Shown here: positions 1-4,383 of the stretch, one piece after another
Layout of the letters: each line of letters begins with the position of its first letter
Position numbering within the stretch: position 1 is the first letter of the stretch
NCBI GenBank assembly: GCA_946530505.1
Contig: CAMNAD010000095.1
Coordinates: forward strand, 1 to 5,776
From: an uncultured Bacteroidales bacterium
GTDB lineage: Bacteria > Bacteroidota > Bacteroidia > Bacteroidales > UBA932
DNA: 5,776 nucleotides
Direction of reading: 5' to 3'
Translations under genes and position numbers: made by a program
Notes under the pieces: generated by a model
What the model saw: only the letters and a program-made list of their open reading frames with translations
Database searches by the model: none
What the model was told of the DNA's origin: nothing

Positions 1-19
1 TTATTACTATATTGCAACA

Positions 20-36
20 GATATGCTCTACATATC
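20..36. repeat. Small inverted repeat upstream of the transposase
   Basis: GATATG (20-25) and CATATC (31-36) form a perfect 6-bp inverted repeat around a 5-nt loop, about 55 nt before the transposase start. It is short and A/T-rich, so chance is a real possibility. It could be an end hairpin recognised by a single-strand (HUH) transposase or a small operator, but nothing else supports either idea. The rest of 1-90 holds no gene or convincing promoter; TATATTGC at 8-15 is one base off the TAnnTTTG consensus and has no clear -33 partner in the window. Confidence 0.25.
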
Positions 37-90
37 CATTGGCATCGGGCTTGGTACCACTCGACGCTGTAACCGATAAAATATAAAGAT

Positions 91-972
91 ATGGATTTCA
101 GTGAGAATAGGCCGGATTTTTATCTGGTCACTACCGATCATCTGGAAACTACGATATGGTTCAAAGATGACGAAGATTATAAAATGGGAATGAATTTGGT
201 GGCAATTCTTTGCGCCGTGCTGCATGTTGATATTCTGGTTTTTATCCTGATGTCCAATCATGTGCATTTTGTCCTGTCGTGCAGTTACGAAAAAGCGCAA
301 CTGTTTATCAATGAGTTCAAACGCCGATACTCAATCTATATTCGCAGGAAATACGGAGTAAAAGAGATGCTGCGCGATAACAGTATCGATATCCGTCCGC
401 TTTTTCTTTCAGACGAATCGTTGGAGAGAGGTTTGGCCTATGTGCAGATGAACAGCGTAGCCGCCAATATATGTCTCCAGGCCTCTGATTATCGGTGGGG
501 GACGGGCTCTGCATTTTTCAGAACGGCTCCGGAAAAGGGCATGCGTTTATCAGAATTTTCGGCCAGAGAGCAGTATCGCTTATTGCACACCCGGATCAAA
601 CTGCCTGGCGAGTATGTCATTACCGATGACGGATTCATCTCACCGTCGTCGTATTGCAATGTGCGATTTGTAGAAGCCCTGTTCCGAACACCGAAAAGAA
701 TGAACTATTTTTTACTGAATTCATCGAAGGCAAAAGCCCGACTGAATTCTGAAAGTGCAATACCTGCTTTCAAGGATCAGGTGATTACTTCGGCCATTCC
801 GGATTTATGTGTGACTTTGTTTCGGAAAAAACACCCGGATGAACTGGATGCCGAGCAACTCCGGGAATTATTGAAACAGTTGAGGTTCAGGTTCTCTGCA
901 AATATAAATCAATTGTGCAGGGTGACCGGCCTGCCTTATGAGGAAGCGGCGCGCCTGCTCGATGGAATATAG
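91..972 (+). CDS. Y1/HUH (REP-associated, IS200-like) transposase with C-terminal extension
   Basis: A 293-residue single-strand DNA transposase/nuclease of the Y1 HUH superfamily. The HUH motif is seen as MSNHVHFVL, with H57 and H59 as predicted metal ligands. The candidate nucleophile is Tyr117 in AYVQMNSV, followed by DYRWGTGSAF (about 133-142), which matches the typical Y1 pattern of Tyr-x-x-x-Asn then DYRWSS. The catalytic domain spans about residues 8-142. The remaining 150 residues are an extension ending in a helix-turn-helix-like stretch (about 262-291, NINQLCRVTGLPYEEAARLL), probably for DNA recognition. The start is preceded by an A/T-rich tract typical of Bacteroidetes; there is no Shine-Dalgarno. 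The gene is visibly poorer in GC than its neighbours, suggesting a separate origin. It stands alone, ends just before a strong terminator and lies beside REP-like palindromes, as RAYTs (single-copy, often domesticated) do. The family call is confident; activity and the REP substrate are inferred. Confidence 0.85.
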   Translation: MDFSENRPDFYLVTTDHLETTIWFKDDEDYKMGMNLVAILCAVLHVDILVFILMSNHVHFVLSCSYEKAQLFINEFKRRYSIYIRRKYGVKEMLRDNSIDIRPLFLSDESLERGLAYVQMNSVAANICLQASDYRWGTGSAFFRTAPEKGMRLSEFSAREQYRLLHTRIKLPGEYVITDDGFISPSSYCNVRFVEALFRTPKRMNYFLLNSSKAKARLNSESAIPAFKDQVITSAIPDLCVTLFRKKHPDELDAEQLRELLKQLRFRFSANINQLCRVTGLPYEEAARLLDGI

Positions 973-990
973 TAGGTATCCGAGCCTCTT

Positions 991-1081
991 GCGTGCATGC
1001 TGTCCTCAAAACCGGGACAGCATGCACGTTTTTCGGTCCAAAGTGCGCTTGCTGTCCCTAAAATCCGGACAGCATGCACGC
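991..1081. repeat. Pair of REP-like palindromes downstream of the transposase
   Basis: Two related hairpins stand side by side. The first has 14-nt perfect arms (992-1005 and 1015-1028, right arm GGACAGCATGCACG). The second has an identical right arm (1067-1080) and a left arm (about 1043-1057) that shares GCTGTCC but is diverged towards the stem base. Their loops are also alike (TCAAAACCG and CTAAAATCC). The direct repeat CCGGGACAGCATGCACG / CCGGACAGCATGCACG has a spacing of about 53 nt. Paired palindromes flanking a Y1 transposase are the usual arrangement of REP/RAYT systems. I see this on one side of the gene only, because just 90 bases upstream are available. Confidence 0.7.
992..1033 (+). 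terminator. Rho-independent terminator of the transposase gene
   Basis: A perfect 14-bp stem (CGTGCATGCTGTCC with GGACAGCATGCACG), a 9-nt loop and a directly following TTTTT (1029-1033) lie 19 nt after the transposase stop codon. The T-tract follows the stem only on the + strand, so it terminates rightward transcription and would keep transposase transcripts from running antisense into the convergent methyltransferase gene. The same palindrome is part of the REP-like pair, so repeat and terminator may be one object. Confidence 0.75.
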
Positions 1082-1096
1082 GTGGGGCGGGGCCGG

Positions 1097-1185
1097 ATTC
1101 TACGGGCGTCCCCGGGAATTACGCCGGGGATTGAGTTCTACGGGCGGCATGAAAGCACGCTTGGGAATCAGGTCCTACGGGCGGC
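1097..1185. repeat. Three degenerate direct repeats of 37-38 bp
   Basis: The motif TTCTACGGGCG, or TCCTACGGGCG in the third copy, recurs at 1097-1110, 1135-1148 and 1172-1185 with spacings of 38 and 37 nt. Copies one and two also share ACGC-NN-GGGA further along the unit. The third copy runs into the methyltransferase 3' end and encodes its last residues (AARRT). The units are too degenerate and the conserved core too short for a CRISPR array. They are probably part of the local repeat cluster. Confidence 0.5.
1109..1130. repeat. Palindrome between the convergent genes
   Basis: TCCCCGG (1109-1115) and CCGGGGA (1124-1130) form a perfect 7-bp stem with an 8-nt loop. It lies 38 nt beyond the methyltransferase stop on that gene's strand. 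No T-tract follows on either strand, so it is at best a weak transcript-end hairpin rather than a canonical terminator. It lies within the first unit of the degenerate direct repeats. Confidence 0.45.
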
Positions 1186-2643
1186 GATGAGCAGGCGGCC
1201 GATGGATGTGCCGACGCCGAACAGATGGGTGCCGGTGCCGGGAGAGTGGGTGCCGGAACTGATTTCGGACGGGCAGCCCAAAGAGGTCGTGCTGCCCAAC
1301 GCGGACGGGTTGCCGCTACGCGAGGCTTTTTTGCGGAAGGATGCCAGTTTCAGGCGCAGCTCGTCACTGCTTAAAGGAAGTGCCCGGGCGGTGACTTCGG
1401 CGCCGGGCCAGTGGGAGGAGAAGTCGCGCAGAGCCTGCTTGCTGAATAGGGCAACTTCCTGAATCTCAAAGAATTTACCGTATCCGTCCAGGGCGGAGGC
1501 AACACGCTCATCCGCAAGGAGGCCTTTCCCGAAACAGAGATAATGCGCCGAAGGACCGAGTTTTCTAAGACCGTAGTGGGCGCTCAGAAGGTTCAAGGCT
1601 CCGCTTTTCATAAGGGCCGGACCGGGTTCGAAAATAATCTGCCCGGGCTCAGGCATTGCATTCACGAAGGGGGGAGAGGCTTCGGCGAGATCGGAAAAAG
1701 CGAAGATGCCGGTTCGGGCCGGGCAGCTGTCCGCGATGGCGACAATAAGTTCGGGCCTTCCGCTGAATCCGGGTTCCATCAGAAGCAACAGCTCCTTGCA
1801 TTCCCCGTCCGCTTCCACGACATGCACTGCCTTGACGCAGTGGAACTTGCGGAGCATCAGCGAGATATCTGCCATGGGCGACAGTTTCAGAAGCATCGTG
1901 CAGCCACGGCCAAGAACTATGTCCTGCAGCGCCAGCACGTCCGGCAGGCAGTCTTCCGGTAGAAAAACCTTCCGTCCTTCCGAACGCCGGGCGGGATCGG
2001 CGAAAACCAGGTCCGGCCGGAAGGAATCCAACAGCGGCGGCAGGGATTCTGGCGTAATGCAGAGCCCGCTGAATTCCACGTTGGCGCATCCAAGCCGGCC
2101 CAGATTCGCCTTTGCGGCCTCGAAGAGCAGGGGATTCATCTCGTTGTACAGCACGCGGCCGGCAATTCCGGCAAACTGCCAGCAGTCCACCCCCAGGCCT
2201 CCGGTCAGGTCGGCGATTCGCAGAATCGCCTTTTGTGGGGGCTCTGCCCCCAAAACCCCCGCGGCTCCCGGACTACCGACATCGCCTGCCGGGCAGGCTC
2301 CGTCCCGTCCTCCGCCGTGCACGCTGAGGCGTGCATTCACGCCTTTTTCGGGACACGGTCCGGGCATTGCTCCTCCGCAGGCCTGAGACCGGCAAACCCC
2401 CATAACCACTTCGGCCTTGTACCGGGCGGTGGCGGTGCTGCTGCACTGCTCCGCACTCAGGGCGACGGGGCATATCAACTCCGGATCGGCATACCACTCG
2501 GGCACTTTATAGCGCAGTTTGCGTCTGGCGGCTATGCATTCTGCCGCAAGAGCTACGTCGACGTCGGGATACCGATCCCTGTGCAGTACCAGATCGGAAA
2601 GATCGTCGTTTTGATGCTGAACAACGAATTCTGCCAGATTCAT
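1168..2643 (-). CDS. Class I SAM-dependent methyltransferase with THUMP-like C-terminal domain, carrying an in-frame insertion
   Basis: A 491-residue protein. The N-terminal helical part (1-80) ends in AEQCSSTATARYKAEVV, characteristic of this Bacteroidetes family. The Rossmann methyltransferase core follows: SAM-binding motif I ADLTGGLGVD (144-153), catalytic-region motif FADPARR (214-220, in place of NPPY) and LLKLSPMAD (252-259). The THUMP-like domain runs from about 341 to the end (HYGLRKLGPSAHYL, 356-369, and GTHLFGVGTS, 471-480). By comparison with other methyltransferases this suggests RNA as substrate, but I know of no established target. From memory, family members have about 390-400 residues. 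The excess maps to residues 81-138, a Gly/Ala/Pro/Cys-rich tract encoded by a palindromic element, and to a smaller low-complexity stretch at about 439-470. All catalytic motifs are intact. ATG 2643 fits the family N-terminus and lies almost at the predicted transcription start, implying a leaderless mRNA. The gene is divergent from rimP and convergent with the transposase. Confidence 0.85.
   Translation of the reverse strand: MNLAEFVVQHQNDDLSDLVLHRDRYPDVDVALAAECIAARRKLRYKVPEWYADPELICPVALSAEQCSSTATARYKAEVVMGVCRSQACGGAMPGPCPEKGVNARLSVHGGGRDGACPAGDVGSPGAAGVLGAEPPQKAILRIADLTGGLGVDCWQFAGIAGRVLYNEMNPLLFEAAKANLGRLGCANVEFSGLCITPESLPPLLDSFRPDLVFADPARRSEGRKVFLPEDCLPDVLALQDIVLGRGCTMLLKLSPMADISLMLRKFHCVKAVHVVEADGECKELLLLMEPGFSGRPELIVAIADSCPARTGIFAFSDLAEASPPFVNAMPEPGQIIFEPGPALMKSGALNLLSAHYGLRKLGPSAHYLCFGKGLLADERVASALDGYGKFFEIQEVALFSKQALRDFSSHWPGAEVTARALPLSSDELRLKLASFRKKASRSGNPSALGSTTSLGCPSEISSGTHSPGTGTHLFGVGTSIGRLLIAARRT
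1227..1256. repeat. Short in-frame direct repeat in the methyltransferase 3' part
   Basis: GGGTGCCGG occurs at 1227-1235 and 1248-1256, 21 nt (seven codons) apart, giving the peptide GTHSPGTGTH on the minus strand. The downstream GTH begins the conserved C-terminal strand (GTHLFGVG), while the upstream one belongs to a Ser/Gly-rich tract that looks extra to the family. A slippage duplication is a plausible origin. Confidence 0.5.
2233..2405. mobile_element. Palindromic, GC-rich insertion element inside the methyltransferase gene (non-autonomous, putative)
   Basis: A tract of about 173 bp separates the conserved ARYKAEVV and ADLTGGLGVD segments of the methyltransferase and encodes roughly residues 81-138. 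Its edges carry near-perfect inverted repeats: TTGTGGGGG at 2233-2241 and CCCCCATAA at 2397-2405 (one mismatch). Inside are at least three palindromes: TGGGGGC-TCT-GCCCCCA (2236-2252), GCCTGCC-G-GGCAGGC (2284-2298), and alternative stems TGCACGC/GCGTGCA (2318-2335) or GGCGTG/CACGCC followed by TTTTT (2328-2348). The tract contains no stop codon in the methyltransferase frame and adds low-complexity residues. It has no coding capacity of its own that I recognise, so it would need a transposase in trans. The boundaries are inferred from the protein gap and the inverted repeats. The behaviour resembles Rickettsia palindromic elements, which also insert in-frame; that is analogy, not homology. Confidence 0.55.
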
Positions 2644-2647
2644 GGTA

Positions 2648-2680
2648 CAAAAATACTAAAAATGTTGGCAACGGTCCAAA
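2648..2680 (-). promoter_or_regulatory. Predicted Bacteroidetes-type promoter of the methyltransferase gene
   Basis: On the minus strand TTTG (2680-2677) and TATTTTTG (2655-2648, a match to TAnnTTTG) are separated by 21 nt. Transcription would begin only a few nucleotides further, at about 2645-2641, so the mRNA would be leaderless or nearly so, because the ATG is at 2643. The -33 element lies inside the inverted repeat at 2671-2691. Confidence 0.5.
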
Positions 2681-2691
2681 CTCTGGACCGT
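2671..2691. repeat. Inverted repeat in the divergent promoter region
   Basis: ACGGTCCA (2671-2678) and TGGACCGT (2684-2691) are perfect 8-bp arms around AACTC. The palindrome covers the -33 element of the methyltransferase promoter and lies about 26 nt upstream of the rimP -33 box, so it could be an operator acting on either gene. It also carries CGGTCC and is followed by ATGCACGC (2693-2700), modules shared with the other repeats of the window, so it may instead be a remnant of the same element family. Confidence 0.5.
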
Positions 2692-2716
2692 CATGCACGC
2701 TGCCGGTCACATTGGT

Positions 2717-2748
2717 TTTGCGTATTAATTAAAAAAACGCTATATTTG
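2717..2748 (+). promoter_or_regulatory. Predicted promoter of the rimP-nusA-infB operon
   Basis: TTTG (2717-2720) and TATATTTG (2741-2748) are separated by 20 nt, closely matching the Bacteroidetes primary sigma consensus TTTG-N19-21-TAnnTTTG. The expected transcription start is about 2752-2755, giving a leader of about 45-50 nt before rimP. No other promoter of this quality is seen before nusA or infB, so this probably drives the operon. Confidence 0.7.
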
Positions 2749-2762
2749 CACTCGTGAACGAG

Positions 2763-2790
2763 ATAGAGGCCGCAAGGTCCTCTATTTTTT
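2763..2790 (+). terminator. Terminator-like leader hairpin (putative attenuator) of the rimP operon
   Basis: ATAGAGGCC (2763-2771), the GNRA-type loop GCAA (2772-2775) and GG-T-CCTCTAT (2776-2785, one bulged T) form a 9-bp stem, followed at once by a run of six T (2785-2790). The hairpin lies between the operon promoter and the rimP start. The gene to the left points away, so there is no upstream + strand transcript for it to end. The minus-strand reading has no T-tract after the stem. It could attenuate the operon; the encoded NusA acts on such hairpins. Alternatives are a 5' mRNA-stabilising stem or a cap on antisense transcription from the left. Confidence 0.6.
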
Positions 2791-2800
2791 ATTATGTGAT

Positions 2801-3064
2801 ATGGAAAGAACAGAACTGAAACCGGTATTGGAAAAAGCCGCCGCTGAGCGCGCCTGCACCATCGTCCAGCTCGACGTGGACGACGACAACAACATCGAAG
2901 TGACCATCGACAAAGAAGGCGGAGCCGACCTTGCCGACTGCGAATACGTGCACCGCGCCGTGCTCGCAGCCTTTGACAGGGACATCGAAGATTACGCCCT
3001 GACTGTAGGGACTGCCGGAATCAGTTCGGAAGAGGCCGACGAATTGCTTGCAAACGAAAAATAA
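2801..3064 (+). CDS. rimP: Ribosome maturation factor RimP, N-terminal domain only
   Basis: An 87-residue protein recognised as RimP, the 30S subunit assembly factor, from NNIEVTIDKEGGADLADCEYVHR-type spacing (30-52; Asp37, Glu39 and Asp46-Cys47 of the usual IDxExGVxxxDC pattern) and DYALTVGTAGI (64-74; usually DYxLEVSSPG or VGSAG). Position, as first gene before nusA and infB, confirms it. RimP is normally about 150 residues: this N-terminal domain plus a C-terminal SH3-like domain that binds ribosomal protein S12. Here the protein ends 13 residues after TAGI (SSEEADELLANEK), and the TAA is followed within 7 nt by the nusA start, so the C-terminal domain is absent rather than shifted into another frame. 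ATG 2801 follows an A/T-rich leader without a Shine-Dalgarno. Identity as a RimP relative is firm; function without the second domain is uncertain. Confidence 0.8.
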   Translation: MERTELKPVLEKAAAERACTIVQLDVDDDNNIEVTIDKEGGADLADCEYVHRAVLAAFDRDIEDYALTVGTAGISSEEADELLANEK

Positions 3065-3071
3065 TATACAA

Positions 3072-4358
3072 ATGAACAAAGAAGAAAAAGTTACTCTGAT
3101 TGACGCCTTCAAGGACTTCAAGGAAGAGAAGAACATCGACCGCCCGGTCATGATGGGCGTTCTCAAGGACGTGTTCCTGACCCAGATTGCCAAAACTTAC
3201 GGTTCTGCCGACAACTTCGACGTTATCGTCAATGTCGACAAGGGTACCTGCGAAATCTACCAGAACTTCGAAATTGTCGAGGAGGTGGAAAACCCCGCCG
3301 CCGAGATGACCCTTGAGGAAGTGCGCAAGGACAGCGGTGACGACGACTACGAGATCGGCGACACCTACGCCAAGAAGCTCCCTCTCTCGGCATTCGGGCG
3401 CCGCGGCATCCTGAACATCCGTCAGAACCTGCAGGGCCGCATCATGGATATCGAAAAGGCCAATGTCTACAAGAAGTACTCCGAGAAGGTAGGCGAGGTG
3501 TTCACCGGCGAAATCTACCAGACCTGGTCCCGTGAGGTGCTGCTTCTCGACGAAGACGGCAACGAACTCCACATCCCCAAGGAGGAGCAGATCCCCGGAG
3601 AGCGTTTCAAGAAGAACGATACCGTACGCGCCCTCATCAAGAAGGTGGAGATGCGCAACAATACCACTCCCTACATCACTCTTTCCCGCGTCGACCCTGA
3701 CTTCCTCGCACGCCTGTTCGAGATGGAGGTCCCCGAGATCGCAGACGGCCTCATCACCATCAAGAAGGTGGTCCGCGTGCCCGGCGAGCGTGCCAAGGTG
3801 GCAGTCGAATCCTACGATGAGCGCATCGATCCAATCGGAGCCTGCATCGGCGTAAAGGGCGGCCGCGTGATAGGCATCGTCCGCGAACTCCGCAACGAGA
3901 ACATCGACGTCCTGCAGTGGTCTTCCAATCCCAAGCTCCTCATCCAGCGCGCCCTTACTCCCGCACGCGTAAGTTCCATCGACATGGGCGAGAGTCCCGA
4001 GGACAAGGTGAAGGTATACATGCTTCCCGAGGAAGTGCAGAAGGGTATCGGCCGCGGAGGTGTGAACGTGCAGCTTGCCGGCATGCTTGTAGGCCGCGAA
4101 ATTGAAGTTTGGCGCGAGACTCCGAAGGGAGAAGTCGCTGCCGAAGAGGAAGACGATGTCGCCCTCGAGGAATTCACCAATCCTGAGTATGGCCGTACTA
4201 TCGACGGATGGGTCATCGACAAACTCAAGAGCATCGGTTGCGACACGGCCCGCAGCGTGCTGGCTATCGATCCCGAAGATCTTGCCAAGCGTGCAGACCT
4301 CGACATGGAGACAGTCGAGGATGTCCGCAGCATACTCTCCGCTGAATTCGAAGACTAA
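3072..4358 (+). CDS. nusA: Transcription termination/antitermination factor NusA
   Basis: A 428-residue RNA polymerase-binding elongation factor that modulates pausing, intrinsic termination and antitermination. Domain order from the sequence: RNA polymerase-binding N-terminal domain (about 1-130, with LSAFGRRGILNIRQNLQGRI at 105-124), S1 domain (about 138-207, beginning GEVFTGEIYQ), KH1 (about 250-290; DPIGACIGVKGGRV with the GxxG loop at 260-263), KH2 (about 310-350; GIGRGGVNVQLAGMLVG at 325-341), then an acidic linker and a helix-hairpin-helix-like C-terminal domain (about 375-425). This is shorter than E. coli NusA (495), consistent with one C-terminal repeat rather than two. I chose ATG 3072, 7 nt after the rimP stop, because MNKEEK fits the family. 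An in-frame ATG at 3048 lies within the rimP coding end and would add eight poorly fitting residues. The tight spacing shows co-transcription with rimP. Confidence 0.96.
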   Translation: MNKEEKVTLIDAFKDFKEEKNIDRPVMMGVLKDVFLTQIAKTYGSADNFDVIVNVDKGTCEIYQNFEIVEEVENPAAEMTLEEVRKDSGDDDYEIGDTYAKKLPLSAFGRRGILNIRQNLQGRIMDIEKANVYKKYSEKVGEVFTGEIYQTWSREVLLLDEDGNELHIPKEEQIPGERFKKNDTVRALIKKVEMRNNTTPYITLSRVDPDFLARLFEMEVPEIADGLITIKKVVRVPGERAKVAVESYDERIDPIGACIGVKGGRVIGIVRELRNENIDVLQWSSNPKLLIQRALTPARVSSIDMGESPEDKVKVYMLPEEVQKGIGRGGVNVQLAGMLVGREIEVWRETPKGEVAAEEEDDVALEEFTNPEYGRTIDGWVIDKLKSIGCDTARSVLAIDPEDLAKRADLDMETVEDVRSILSAEFED

Positions 4359-4383
4359 TTTTAGAAAGAAAAGGGGTTAATAT

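Noticed and set aside
40..80. tRNA-like fragment upstream of the transposase (GGTACCACTCGAC)
   Set aside because: No cloverleaf arms can be paired, and no T-loop GGTTCGAATC-type sequence is present.
1097..1185. CRISPR-like spacing of 37-38 nt
   Set aside because: The conserved core is only about 11-14 bp, the intervening sequence is partly similar rather than unique, there are only three units, and no cas genes are present.
938..1462. Plus-strand frame spanning the transposase end and intergenic repeats
   Set aside because: It overlaps the terminator hairpin and the 3' end of the convergent gene, and the translation is Arg-rich without family resemblance.
2328..2348. GGCGTG/CACGCC plus TTTTT as a working terminator
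   Set aside because: It faces the + strand, antisense to the methyltransferase, with no + strand gene before it; I treat it as part of the inserted element.
1706..2386. Plus-strand open frame opposite the methyltransferase
   Set aside because: High GC keeps several frames open here; the product is Ser/Arg/Pro-rich with no motifs, while the minus frame has intact methyltransferase signatures.
2801..3071. Frameshift explanation for the short RimP
   Set aside because: The interval between TAGI and the nusA start is only about 50 nt, too short to hold the C-terminal domain in any frame.
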